Both the position numbers and the translations under genes were made by a program. Source: Streptomyces mirabilis (GTDB taxonomy: Bacteria; Actinomycetota; Actinomycetes; Streptomycetales; Streptomycetaceae). Taken from it: 64,000 nucleotides of DNA. The notes beneath the pieces are model-generated. The model saw only the letters and a list, made by a program, of their open reading frames with translations. It had not been told where the DNA came from and made no database searches. The DNA lies in contig NZ_CP074102.1 in assembly GCF_018310535.1 (NCBI RefSeq), forward strand, positions 3,906,001 to 3,970,000, given 5' to 3'. This document shows positions 1 to 8,063 of this stretch, piece by piece (within the stretch, counting starts at the first letter, position 1; each line of letters starts with the position of its first letter).

Positions 1-510
1 CACCTCGCCCGTGCCGCCGCTGCTGGAGGCCGAGGGGCTGGGGGACGCGCTGGGGGACGCGCTGCCACCGGCGCCGCCCGTGGGCATACCGCCGGTCATC
101 TCGGCGCCGCCCACGCCGGTGGCGTCCGCCACGGACGACGGCATGTACCCGCCCACCGAGTTGGCGAGGACGATCGGAGCGTTCGTCGCGTCCACGGCCT
201 TGCCGTCGATCTTGACGGGGACACTGACGTTCAGGCTCTGGTACTTCGCGTCCACCGGACTGGCGACGTAGGTGATGGCCTTCCAGAAGTGGTACACCAC
301 CGTGTGGTCGGTGCCGTCGGCGTCCGTGATGGTCGTCGTCAGCTCGGTGTAGGCGTCCTTGTCGAAGACCAGGGAATCCGACGCACCCGAGGACTTCGAG
401 CCCGCGCTCGACGCGTTCGCGCTCAAGGCGAAGCCACCGGCTACGGCGACTCCGGCGGTCGCGCCGATACCCATGACGACGGTCCTGCGCTTCACTGCCC
501 TGTGCTTCAC
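1..510 (-). CDS. Secreted subtype-B tannase-like protein, N-terminal part (cut by window edge)
   Basis: Only the first 170 codons are visible; the gene runs off the left edge. The GTG start at 510 has a good ribosome site (GGAGAAGG) six to seven bases upstream. Residues 1-30 form an export signal: K/R-rich start, then a hydrophobic core with an Ala/Gly-rich end. The mature part contains YVASPVDAKYQSLNVSVPV followed by APIVLANSVGGYMP. This matches the N-terminal block of subtype-B tannases and related alpha/beta hydrolases, where it precedes the catalytic domain. A Gly/Ser/Pro-rich linker interrupts the domain near the edge. The catalytic Ser-Asp-His lies outside the window, so activity on gallate esters is inferred from family only. 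Confidence 0.7.
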   Translation of the reverse strand, partial: MKHRAVKRRTVVMGIGATAGVAVAGGFALSANASSAGSKSSGASDSLVFDKDAYTELTTTITDADGTDHTVVYHFWKAITYVASPVDAKYQSLNVSVPVKIDGKAVDATNAPIVLANSVGGYMPSSVADATGVGGAEMTGGMPTGGAGGSASPSASPSPSASSSGGTGEV

Positions 511-766
511 GGAAAGCCTTCTCCCTGTTCACGGCGGCCATACGGCGGCCGAAACGGCTGGTCAGGGGCGTTCGGGCCATTCTTCGCGCCGGGCGCCGCC
601 CCCGTTTGTCCGGTCCTTGCGAACGTAAATTGAGCCGCTCAATATTGTCAACAATTCTGTAAAACTCATCGCTGACACACAGCCCTTTCCGAGGTGCCGA
701 TACCGCTCCCACCGAATCCGGAGCATCATGGCGAGGTTGTTGTCAGTGGGGCGGATGAGGTGAACG

Positions 767-2071
767 GTGGGCGGGCGAAAAGCCGGTATAGGGGCCGGAG
801 CGATCAGCTGCGTACTGCTGCTCGGGGGATGCGCCGGCACCGGGAACACCGGTTCCGCGCGACACGAACCCGTGACCGTCGCCAAGGCCCCCGCCCAACT
901 CCCCGTCCCCCGCGGCAAGGGCGGCAAGGCCGCAGACGACTTCAACGGCGACGGCCATCGCGATCTGGTCCTCAATGACCTCGTCAAGGGCCCGGACGAC
1001 GCCCACGGCGACGACGCGGGCATCGGGATCGTCTACGGAACCGGAACCGCACATGGACTCGCGCCCGGCGCACGGCAGTTGCTGAGCCCCGCGCGCCAGG
1101 CGGCCCGCACGAAGGGCCGGTCGCCCGCCGTCTTCGACGCGGAGGCGAGCTGCGATCTGGACAGGGACGGCTTCACCGATCTCGTGGTGTCGACGGACCC
1201 GCCGTACGACGGCCAGGGCCGGCCCCCCGTCCCCCTCCAGATCCTCTTCGGCTCCCCGGTCGGCCTCACCGGCAGGGCGGTCGAGCTGGTCATCCCGGAG
1301 GGGGCCCGCGCCGGCAACGACTGGCCCGACCAGCCCGTGTGCGGCGACTTCGACGGCGACGGCGCCGAGGACCTGGTCGTGCACGCCTCGGACGGCCGAC
1401 TCAGCTATCTGCGCGGCCCGTTCACCAGGAAGGGCACCCCGCGCGCGGCGGGCAAGCCCCTCCCCTCACCCGGCACCGTGCCCACCGGCCCCGCCCTCGA
1501 CGTGAACCGTGACGGCTACGACGACCTCCTCGTCCGTACGGCGGAAGGCCCCGGCACGTCCGCGCTCGTCCTCGGGGGCCCGGCCGGCCCCACCCGCACC
1601 GGCACCGCCCTGCCGAGCGGCATCGACGTCGCCCTCGGCCGCTTCGGCAGGGGCCGCGCCCTCGACGCGGCGGTCGGCACGATGGACGGAACATATCTGC
1701 GCTACGACCTCCCCACCGCCGTACGCGACAGCATCAGCACCCCCGGTTCGGTGCTGGACGCCGGGGACTTCGACGGGGACGGCGTGAGCGAACTCGTCTC
1801 CAGCGGAGCGGAGTTGCGGATCCTGCGGGGCCGTACGACCGGTCTGTCCGCGACGGGGATGGTGACCGTGCCGCCACCCACCCGGGGCACCACCCGGGTC
1901 CTGACCGTCGCCGACTTCACGGGGGACGGGCGGGCGGACCTGGTCGTACGGACGTACGACGGGGAGACGAAGGACACGGTCGCGGTGTACGCGGGCAGCA
2001 AGGAGGCACTGGTGACGGCGAAGCCGACGGTCACGTTCTCCACGTCCGAGTTCCTGGGAATGGGCTCCTGA
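767..2071 (+). CDS. FG-GAP (VCBS) repeat lipoprotein
   Basis: This 434-aa protein is probably anchored outside the membrane. A lipobox LGGC ends at Cys22 after a hydrophobic stretch. Six or more FG-GAP/integrin-alpha type calcium-loop motifs follow, of the form DFNGDG..DLV, DLDRDG..DLV, DFDGDG..DLV, DVNRDG..DLL and DFTGDG..DLV. They imply a seven-bladed beta-propeller with Ca2+ sites. The GTG start follows GGATGAGG. The next gene downstream is a second FG-GAP protein on the same strand, about 210 bases away, so the two are probably diverged duplicates. Such propellers usually bind ligands or matrix; no enzymatic residue is evident and the partner is unknown. Confidence 0.8.
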   Translation: MGGRKAGIGAGAISCVLLLGGCAGTGNTGSARHEPVTVAKAPAQLPVPRGKGGKAADDFNGDGHRDLVLNDLVKGPDDAHGDDAGIGIVYGTGTAHGLAPGARQLLSPARQAARTKGRSPAVFDAEASCDLDRDGFTDLVVSTDPPYDGQGRPPVPLQILFGSPVGLTGRAVELVIPEGARAGNDWPDQPVCGDFDGDGAEDLVVHASDGRLSYLRGPFTRKGTPRAAGKPLPSPGTVPTGPALDVNRDGYDDLLVRTAEGPGTSALVLGGPAGPTRTGTALPSGIDVALGRFGRGRALDAAVGTMDGTYLRYDLPTAVRDSISTPGSVLDAGDFDGDGVSELVSSGAELRILRGRTTGLSATGMVTVPPPTRGTTRVLTVADFTGDGRADLVVRTYDGETKDTVAVYAGSKEALVTAKPTVTFSTSEFLGMGS

Positions 2072-2281
2072 ACCACGAGTCACCTCACCAACAGAGGCAC
2101 TCGCCACAGGCGTTACGGGAATTAATCAAACTCACGTACAACCCTTGCCCCCCTTTCAAGGTCTTCTGTTCGCCGACCAGCCTCCGAACCCCGGGACAAC
2201 TCCCGGTGAACGCGGGCGGTCCGCACCCCATTGACTGGGAATGCCTGCCAGGCATCCCCGCATGCCGCAGGAGACCCCCGC

Positions 2282-3787
2282 ATGCACAAGCAGTACCCGC
2301 AGCACCGCACACACGCCTTCAGACTCGCCCTCGCGACGGCCACCGCGGCCGCGCTGACGGGCGGTCTCCTCACGTTCTCGGCCGCGACGGCGACGGCCGC
2401 TGACTCCACGAAGGTCCCGCAGGCCGACTTCAACGGCGACGGAATCGGCGACGTGGCCTTCTCGGCCCAGGGCGCCTATGTCAGCGGCCAGAAGGCCGCC
2501 GGCCAGCTCGTCGTCCTCTACGGCACCCACAGCGGCGTGTCCGCCGCCAAGCGCTCCACGCTCAGCCAGAACACCGCCGGGGTCCCCGGCACCGCCGAGG
2601 CCGGGGACGCCTTCGGCGCGGAGACGGCGTACGCGGACTTCAACGGCGACGGTTACGACGACCTCGCCGTGTCGTCCCCGCACGAGAAGTTCGGCAACGA
2701 CGCCGACGCCGGTGGCCTCGCGGTCCTCTGGGGCTCCCCGAGCGGCCTCACGGGCAAGGGTGTGGCCATCGCCGACCCGGCCTCCTCCTCGCACGACCTG
2801 TGGGGCAAGAACCTGGCCGCGGGCGACTTCGACGGCGACGGCAAGGCGGACCTGGCCGTCGGAAACACGTCGAGCACGATCTACGTCTACAAGGGCGGCA
2901 TCACCTCCAGCGGCACGGCCGGCCTCGCCCGCACCACGATCAAGCCCCCGATCCAGTCCGGCGGCAGCGCCCGCGGCCCGATGAACCTCACCGCCGGTGA
3001 CATCAACGGTGACGGCCGCACCGACCTGGTGGTCGACGGCTTCGAGACCAAGACCGACTACGGCTGGAACACGAACTACTACGTGCCCGGCACGGCGAAC
3101 GGCCTGAACGTCTCCGCCGCGAAGACCCTCAAGACCGGCATCATCACGGCCATCGGCGACATCAACGGCGACGGCTTCGGCGACATCGTCAGCGGCGCGC
3201 CCTGGGACAACACCAAGCTCAGCGACGGCACGACCCCTCCGGACTCCGCGTACGGCGGGAAGGTGAACATCACCTACGGCTCCGCGTCCGGCCCCGCCTC
3301 GACCGCCGGGATCAGCCAGAACACCGGGAGCGTGCCCGGCACCGCGGAGAAGAACGACAGCTTCGGCTACGAGCTGGACCTCGGCGACATCAACGGCGAC
3401 GGCTTCCAGGACCTCGTCGTCAGCACCGCGTACGAGGACCTCGACGGCCACGCGGACGCCGGCATGGTCACCGTCCTGTACGGCTCCGCGCACGGCGTCA
3501 ACACCTCCTCCGGCGCGCAGGCCTTCGCCCAGAGCACGCCGGGCGTCCCCGGCAACGACGAGAAGGGCGACCTCTTCGGCCTGGACGTGAAGCTCGACGA
3601 CGTGAGCGGCGACGGCAGGGCCGACCTCCTGGTGGGCTCCGACGAGAACGCCGGCGACGGCACGGTCACCTACCTGCCCTCCAACGGCTCCAAGATCACC
3701 GCGACCGGCTCCCGCGCCATCTGGCCGTCCGACGCGGGCGTCTCGACGACGGGCACACCGTCGTTCGGCTCCAACTTCGCGGACTGA
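2282..3787 (+). CDS. Secreted FG-GAP repeat protein
   Basis: A 501-aa exported beta-propeller protein. The ATG at 2282 follows a GGAG ribosome site. A Sec-type signal peptide with an AATATA-AD cleavage region covers residues 1-40. The mature protein is built of FG-GAP repeats. Each has a DFNGDG, DINGDG or DVSGDG calcium loop followed by the recurring phrases SQNT..VPGTAE..D.FG and VLYG. That is the integrin alpha N-terminal layout and fits a full seven-blade propeller. Unlike its upstream neighbour it has no lipobox, so it should be released or wall-associated. A perfect hairpin terminator lies just after the stop. Confidence 0.82.
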   Translation: MHKQYPQHRTHAFRLALATATAAALTGGLLTFSAATATAADSTKVPQADFNGDGIGDVAFSAQGAYVSGQKAAGQLVVLYGTHSGVSAAKRSTLSQNTAGVPGTAEAGDAFGAETAYADFNGDGYDDLAVSSPHEKFGNDADAGGLAVLWGSPSGLTGKGVAIADPASSSHDLWGKNLAAGDFDGDGKADLAVGNTSSTIYVYKGGITSSGTAGLARTTIKPPIQSGGSARGPMNLTAGDINGDGRTDLVVDGFETKTDYGWNTNYYVPGTANGLNVSAAKTLKTGIITAIGDINGDGFGDIVSGAPWDNTKLSDGTTPPDSAYGGKVNITYGSASGPASTAGISQNTGSVPGTAEKNDSFGYELDLGDINGDGFQDLVVSTAYEDLDGHADAGMVTVLYGSAHGVNTSSGAQAFAQSTPGVPGNDEKGDLFGLDVKLDDVSGDGRADLLVGSDENAGDGTVTYLPSNGSKITATGSRAIWPSDAGVSTTGTPSFGSNFAD

Positions 3788-3802
3788 TCCCAGCTGTCCT
3801 CC

Positions 3803-3830
3803 AGCCGGGCCCGCACCCGCGGGCCCGGCT
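3803..3830 (+). terminator. Hairpin terminator after the FG-GAP gene
   Basis: Perfect 12-bp GC-rich stem (3803-3814 with 3819-3830) and a 4-nt loop, followed by a short T/C run, 16 bases after the stop codon at 3787. Confidence 0.7.
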
Positions 3831-3977
3831 TCCCCCTCGCACGGAACCCGAGGGCTGTGACCCCGTAAGGGACACCGGTGGACTTCCCCTTAGGGGATGT
3901 CACAGCTCGGACCCAAACCCCCCTCCGATGGCCCGCACCCGGCACGCCACTGAGCGGGACCAGGTACGTTCGATTAC

Positions 3978-4910
3978 GTGGCTGGATTCAGGATCGGACG
4001 CGGCCGGGACGACCGGGCCCCGCAAGCGCGACCGCAACAACACCGACCGTCGTACGGACAGCAGGCTCCGCAGGGAGGCCGGCAGCCGTACGGCTACCCG
4101 CCCGCGCCCTCGCAGCAGCAGCAGCCGTACGGGGGTCAGCAGTACGGCGGCGGACAGCAGGGCGGGCAGCCGGGCTGGCCCCAGGCGAACGGCGGCGGCG
4201 CCGGCGGTCACGGCGAGCCGGAGTACTTCGGCGACGGTCACCCGCAGCAGGGTGCCGACCCGTACGCGGCGAACAGCCCCGGTCACACCCAGGCCTTCTC
4301 GGTCGGCGAGGACCCCTACACCCAGGGCGGGACCTACCGTGCCGGCCAGGCGGCGGCCCCGCCGATCGGCCCCCGTCTGCACTGGAAGGACCTGCTGAGG
4401 GGCATCGTCACGGCCCCCAACCAGACCTTCCTGCAGATGCGCGACTACACGATGTGGGCCCCGGCCCTGATCGTGACGTTCCTCTACGGCCTGCTGGCCG
4501 TCTTCGGCTTCGACGGCGCCCGCAAGGACGCCATAAACGCCACCCTCTCCAACGCCGTCCCGATCGTCCTGACGACGGCCGTGGCCATCGTCATCAGCAC
4601 GTTCATCCTGGGCGTGGTCACCCACACCCTGGCCCGCCAGCTCGGCGGCGACGGCGCCTGGCAGCCCACGGTCGGCCTCTCCATGCTGATCATGTCCATC
4701 ACGGACACCCCGCGCCTGATCGTCGCCATGTTCTTCGGCGGCAACGCATCCTTCGTACAGCTCCTCGGCTGGGCGACCTGGGTCGCTGCGGGCGCCCTGC
4801 TGACCCTCATGGTCGGCAAGTCCCACGACCTCCCGTGGCCGAAAGCACTGGCCGCGTCGGCGATCCAGCTGATCGCGATCCTGTCGATCATCAAGCTGGG
4901 CACGTTCTAG
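3978..4910 (+). CDS. Yip1-family integral membrane protein
   Basis: A 310-aa protein with a GTG start. Residues 1-125 are low-complexity and rich in Gln, Gly, Pro and Tyr (runs of QQQQPYGGQQYGGGQQ type), with no obvious fold. The C-terminal half begins HWKDLLRGIVTAPNQTFLQMRDY, a typical Yip1-domain lead-in. About five hydrophobic helices follow (near residues 158-170, 190-215, 235-250, 258-275 and 293-308). Yip1-like bacterial proteins are poorly understood membrane proteins. Nothing in the neighbourhood gives a specific job. A strong terminator follows at 4955. Confidence 0.8.
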   Translation: MAGFRIGRGRDDRAPQARPQQHRPSYGQQAPQGGRQPYGYPPAPSQQQQPYGGQQYGGGQQGGQPGWPQANGGGAGGHGEPEYFGDGHPQQGADPYAANSPGHTQAFSVGEDPYTQGGTYRAGQAAAPPIGPRLHWKDLLRGIVTAPNQTFLQMRDYTMWAPALIVTFLYGLLAVFGFDGARKDAINATLSNAVPIVLTTAVAIVISTFILGVVTHTLARQLGGDGAWQPTVGLSMLIMSITDTPRLIVAMFFGGNASFVQLLGWATWVAAGALLTLMVGKSHDLPWPKALAASAIQLIAILSIIKLGTF

Positions 4911-4954
4911 CGAGGACGCGCGGTACGCCGCGTCACGTCGAGTACGTACGAGAG

Positions 4955-4985
4955 GGCCCCCGGCACCGAACCACTGCCGGGGGCC
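4955..4985 (+). terminator. Rho-independent-type hairpin
   Basis: Perfect 11-bp stem (4955-4965 with 4975-4985) and 9-nt loop, followed by TTCTC, 45 bases downstream of the Yip1-like gene. Confidence 0.75.
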
Positions 4986-5006
4986 TTCTCCATCCCTTGC
5001 CGGAGC

Positions 5007-5080
5007 CAGGTCAGAGCGCTTCCTTCGACGGGGTGACCGGCTCTCCGGACTTGCGCACCGGAGGCAAAACACTCCAGGCA
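5007..5080 (-). repeat. Displaced 3' end of the phosphoribosyltransferase gene
   Basis: Read on the minus strand this encodes WSVLPPVRKSGEPVTPSKEAL and a stop. The intact phosphoribosyltransferase gene ends with WSVLPVVRKSGEPITPSREAL (9607-9680). DNA identity over 70 aligned bases is 57/70, mostly with synonymous changes. A coding-constrained stub without the rest of its gene, 4.5 kb from the intact gene and in the same orientation, is what remains when an element inserts in the 3' end of a gene and supplies a replacement end. It is therefore a likely att site of the 5.1-9.6 kb island. The crossover cannot be placed exactly. Confidence 0.7.
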
Positions 5081-5412
5081 TCGTTGACTGAATGAGGGTA
5101 GTCACGGACGCCTCATACACGCAGGTCAGCGAGATAGCCGAGGTGGAACACGACGAACGCGAGGCTGGCAGGAGCCTAGAGCGTGTCTGACGGGTCGCGT
5201 CATGCAGACCGTCCCCACCGCCAGAGCTGCCATCGCTCCGCCGTCCGTCCCGCCTTCCCAGTCGGCCGCGAAGGCCTTGGGCGGGCCGGGTCAGCGGCCC
5301 CACTCCCGACAGCCATGTCACCCGAATGGCGCAACATGATGTGCCACCCGTATGGGTGAAGATCAAGATGGCTAGTGCCGCAATCGAGGCAAATCCGTGA
5401 AAGGGGAACCAA

Positions 5413-5622
5413 ATGCCCATTCGACGAATCCTCGCCGCCGTCATCGCCACGGCAGCCCTCGCCGGACTCGGCCTCACAGGCGCCGCCACCGCCACCGCCG
5501 CACAGGGTGCCCCGTCCTACGTCACCCCCTCTCAGTGCAGGGAGGGCGGCGGAGAGCCCCGGATCGACTTGCCGGGCAACCCCTGCGTGGGCGGTAGCTA
5601 CGACGGCCAGGCGGTCGACTAA
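5413..5622 (+). CDS. Small secreted two-cysteine peptide
   Basis: The product is 69 aa. An AAAGGGGAA ribosome site lies just upstream of the ATG. Residues 1-33 are a clear Sec signal peptide (positive start, Ala/Leu-rich core, TATAA end). The mature peptide of about 35 residues has two cysteines (in SQCREGG and NPCVGG) that could form one disulfide. It is rich in Gly and Pro and I do not recognise it. The gene sits entirely inside the IR-bounded element and is followed by its own hairpin, so it behaves like a passenger gene. Function is unknown. Confidence 0.6.
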   Translation: MPIRRILAAVIATAALAGLGLTGAATATAAQGAPSYVTPSQCREGGGEPRIDLPGNPCVGGSYDGQAVD

Positions 5623-5632
5623 ACCCCACAAG

Positions 5633-5661
5633 GCGCCCCGCAGCCACGCGCCGCGGGGCGC
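5633..5661 (+). terminator. Hairpin after the small secreted-peptide gene
   Basis: Nine-bp perfect stem (5633-5641 with 5653-5661) and 11-nt loop, 11 bases after the stop at 5622. Confidence 0.55.
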
Positions 5662-5763
5662 TCCCGCGCGAGCGTAGCCGGGAGAGTCGCAGGGACTGCG
5701 CCGACCCGTCGGACACGCCCTAGCCTCGCGTCCAGGGGCAGTGATCGGCGAATCAGGTATTGG

Positions 5764-6330
5764 TCAGCGCCACACGGGTTCGATCAAGCTCGGGTCGAAC
5801 TTGCGCACCCCTCTCCCGGCGGGATGGATCAAGATTGCCGAAAGGCTGTGCAGGATCAACGCCTGTTGGCGTTCAAGCGGGAGTGCCAGGAAATCTTCAA
5901 GAGTGTCGACGCTCGAGGATGCGGCCTGGTGCCGTGCCTTGCTGAAACGTCCGCGCTCTAGCTTCAACTCGTTCCGATACCGGGGCTGCAGCCCGGCATG
6001 CCACGGGTCGAGGTCCGGCAAGAGGGTGACATTGCTGATGCGCCCACGGAGCGCGACCCGGTGGAAAGCGCACGCCAGCACTCGCTGATGGGGGTCCTGG
6101 GGCGCGGTCAGGCCGTCGATGAGGACGTCCTCCAGGAGAGCCCCCTCGAAGAAGCAATCGCGCACTGCGCAACCGCGCAAGGTGATGTTGCGAAAGACGG
6201 GCCGCTCGGCGGGGTCCTCGACGGGCAGGACCCTGCCGCCGAAAAGCTCATAACCATCGAGTTCCCGCCCCTCGATCACCGTTCCCGGACCCGCGCGCAG
6301 CGCTCCCGTGCTTCCCGGTAGTTGTTTCAC
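5764..6330 (-). CDS. Pentapeptide-repeat-like protein of unknown function
   Basis: The product is 188 aa. The GTG at 6330 is preferred because GGAGGCGGGAG lies directly upstream; the longer open frame reaching past it reads through a tRNA fragment and is not credible. Residues 15-75 (GTVIEGRELDGYELFGGRVLP, then PVFRNITLRGCAVRDCFFEGALLEDVLIDGL) show the A(D/N)LXX-like spacing of right-handed beta-helix pentapeptide proteins, but only weakly. No signal peptide or membrane segment is seen. It stands alone on the minus strand within the 5.1-9.6 kb island. Low-identity pentapeptide proteins are often immunity or accessory proteins; no specific role can be given. Confidence 0.5.
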   Translation of the reverse strand: MKQLPGSTGALRAGPGTVIEGRELDGYELFGGRVLPVEDPAERPVFRNITLRGCAVRDCFFEGALLEDVLIDGLTAPQDPHQRVLACAFHRVALRGRISNVTLLPDLDPWHAGLQPRYRNELKLERGRFSKARHQAASSSVDTLEDFLALPLERQQALILHSLSAILIHPAGRGVRKFDPSLIEPVWR

Positions 6331-6502
6331 CAGTTCTCCCGCCTCCAGTAGCAGCCGGGGGCATTTTGTCAACACCGCCTGCGGCGGCTGACACCAGCGT
6401 CTGACACCAACGACCACGAACAGCAGCGACCAGCGCCGAACCTCAGCAGCCGAAGAACCGAGGCTCAGAGCCGGTAGATCGGCGGCAATGGTCCGCAATG
6501 AT

Positions 6503-6551
6503 CGACCTGATAAGGATGAGGCCGCAGGTTCAAGGCCTGTCACCCCCACCA
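6503..6551 (+). other. 3' fragment of a tRNA-Ile(GAU)-like gene
   Basis: Contains the anticodon-arm half CTGATAAGGATGAGG, a T arm (GCAGG, TTCAAGG, CCTGT) and a CACCCCC acceptor strand followed by ACCA. The 5' acceptor strand and D arm are missing, so it is not a functional tRNA. Such 3' fragments are typical att remnants left by integrative elements. Confidence 0.5.
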
Positions 6552-6610
6552 GGGCGTGCGAGGGCCGCCGATCGATAGGATCCCGCGGTCTTTGTAACAG
6601 GGGAGGGATC

Positions 6611-7159
6611 ATGGCCAAGGACGGCTGGACCGAAGGTACCGACAACAGCGCGGAAACCTCTGGCGATCTCGTGGACGAACCGTCCGCGGTCCAACTGGTG
6701 TACCGGCCGCAGCCTGCCGACACACGGGTCGGCCTGCGGGTCCGCGACCGGATCAAGCGGACCAAGCTGGTGCTGCGGGGCGTCCTCCTCGTGCTGGGGG
6801 TGGGGTTCTGGCTGATCACTATCGACGTGGTCTCGACCGGGCTGCTCTTGTTCGTTGTCCTGTGGATGTGGGGGTACCCACGGCTGCACGTCGCCTACAT
6901 ACAGCGCATCATCGGATGGCAAGGTGAGTACCGCGCTACCGTGTCTGCGGCCGGGATCACCTGCCACAGCGACTACAGCACGCTGGTCCAGAAGTGGTCC
7001 GTTTACCAGGGCTACCGGGAGACGGCCCACCACTTCGTCCTGCTTAGCCGAGACCCCAACATCATGTGGCTCGAAGTCCTGCCCAAGCGGGGTGTGCATG
7101 AGGCCGAGGACCTCGACCGGCTTCGGGCCATCCTGGACCAGCACACCACCCGCGTGTGA
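6611..7159 (+). CDS. YcxB-like membrane protein
   Basis: A 182-aa protein with an excellent ribosome site (GGGGAGGGATC) before the ATG at 6611. Residues 1-50 are polar. Two adjacent hydrophobic helices (about 58-76 and 78-95) form a hairpin. The C-terminal 85 residues (YRATVSAAGITCHSDYSTL, VQKWSVYQGYRETAHHFVLLS, WLEVLPKRGVH) resemble the cytoplasmic domain of YcxB-like proteins, with a WS.Y.G..E core and a P-K/R-R segment. Function in that family is unknown. A 24-bp repeat found after two other genes of this island lies 61 bases past the stop. Confidence 0.6.
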   Translation: MAKDGWTEGTDNSAETSGDLVDEPSAVQLVYRPQPADTRVGLRVRDRIKRTKLVLRGVLLVLGVGFWLITIDVVSTGLLLFVVLWMWGYPRLHVAYIQRIIGWQGEYRATVSAAGITCHSDYSTLVQKWSVYQGYRETAHHFVLLSRDPNIMWLEVLPKRGVHEAEDLDRLRAILDQHTTRV

Positions 7160-7219
7160 CGGACGTGAAGGGCGCCCCGCGCCGGCGGTCGATGGCCGGC
7201 CCTGCCACTGGGGCGTGAC

Positions 7220-7243
7220 GTACAGCAGCGAAGTACAGCAACC
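7220..7243 (+). repeat. Island tail repeat, copy 1
   Basis: GTACAGCAGCGAAGTACAGC followed by AACC. It is identical to copy 2 (8421-8444) and one base different from copy 3 (9409-9432). A second block, GCCCGTAGTTCGCATCGAG (7318-7336), recurs at the same relative distance after copy 2 (8519-8537). Confidence 0.8.
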
Positions 7244-7464
7244 GCCGCGACCGCAGCCGACCCGCCGCGCCCGCGAGCGAATGTCTGATCAGCCGGGCAG
7301 ACTTCAGCGACCGTCCCGCCCGTAGTTCGCATCGAGCCTCGCACAGGTCGGCCGGCGACTTGACTCGACCAGTCAGGCTTCGCCGACCGCGTGGTCTCGT
7401 GGCAGCAGGGACCACGGAGGACGTCAGCGAGTGTGCTGAACACACGCACGTCACCGCCTCAGGT

Positions 7465-7491
7465 CAGCCCCCACCCGATTTCGCGATCTCC
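7465..7491 (+). repeat. Short dispersed repeat, also at 7965-7992
   Basis: CAGCCCCCACCCGATTTCGC and the bases after it (GATCTCC) are closely matched at 7965-7992. Both lie in intergenic DNA of the 5.1-9.6 kb island, and each sits just before a small gene region. Confidence 0.5.
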
Positions 7492-7492
7492 G

Positions 7493-7723
7493 TTACTTGT
7501 CCGCTCGGTAGAGCTTGATGTCCTTGTTGACGAACAAGTGGACGTAGCCGCACCGCCAGCAGATCAGGCCCGTGGCGTTCTCGTTGGTCCATGCCAACTT
7601 TCCGAGCATGAACTCCATGCCGGCGCTGTTGAGCAGGACACGCCGCTCTCGGAACAGATCCCCTTGGCAGACCTGGCAGTTGAGCCAGACTTCCCCCAGT
7701 GCTGCACGTACCGGCTTCGCCAT
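7493..7723 (-). CDS. Small zinc-ribbon protein (YpzJ/COG3478-like)
   Basis: The 76-aa product has two zinc knuckles, CQVC (residues 16-19) and CWRCGY (about 54-59). A central stretch, VLLNSAGMEFMLGKLAWTNENATG, leads to ICWRCGYVHLF. This matches the layout of small predicted nucleic-acid-binding Zn-ribbon proteins (CxxC, a mid-segment with TG and F/L, then CxxCGY). The start is ATG at 7723 and the stop TAA. It is transcribed against its neighbours and has no evident operon partner. The function of the family is unknown. Confidence 0.65.
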   Translation of the reverse strand: MAKPVRAALGEVWLNCQVCQGDLFRERRVLLNSAGMEFMLGKLAWTNENATGLICWRCGYVHLFVNKDIKLYRADK

Positions 7724-8063
7724 CCCGTGAACTCCCCCGTTCCTGCCGAGCGGTCGGAACCGAGACTACGGGGCAGTGCGAGCCGCCCACAGCCCGCATG
7801 AGCGCGCAATAGGGCCGTCTGCACGGGTCTCGCCATCTGGCGGCCAAGAGTGCGGCAGAGGGGCACACGTACCCTCTGCGTGCCCGGTCGAACAGCAACC
7901 AGCGGGGAGCAGCGGGGATCCTCGGCGAGTCCCCCGAGAACCCGCAGCTCAGCGTCTCGCCAGCTCAGCCCTCATCCGGTTACGCGATCTTCCAAACTGG
8001 TGCTCTAGGCCCCGCTGCTTAGACGCTTGGCCGAGTCTTTGAGCTGACCCTAGACTCCGCATC

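Larger units (their letters stand above)
5176..5723. mobile_element. IR-bounded, CTAG-flanked non-autonomous element (MITE or cassette)
   Basis: The outer ends are imperfect inverted repeats of about 21 bp (5177-5197 and 5702-5722, 19 of 21 matching, core GCGTGTCTGACGGGTCG). Each end abuts a CTAG tetranucleotide, as if CTAG were the duplicated target. The repeats look like the termini of Streptomyces insertion sequences of the IS5/IS4-like kind. The inside is only about 540 bp and has no transposase reading frame. Its only gene is a complete small secreted-peptide gene with its own terminator. It could be a MITE or a passenger cassette mobilised in trans. Upstream it cuts a 30-codon open frame starting at ATG 5093. 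Confidence 0.55.

Noticed and set aside
2156..3493. 445-codon minus-strand frame under the FG-GAP gene
   Set aside because: A shadow of the repeated GGCGACGGC calcium-loop codons; no start context and valine/glycine repeats only.
3900..5495. 531-codon open frame on the minus strand over the Yip1-like gene
   Set aside because: It is antisense to a well-supported gene, has an Arg/Gly-rich composition with no domain, and exists because of G/C-biased third positions.
6332..6819. Upstream extension of the pentapeptide-like gene (to 6819)
   Set aside because: It would translate the antisense of a tRNA-Ile fragment (GVTGLEPAASSLS-type peptide), a known artefact; a good ribosome site supports the start at 6330.
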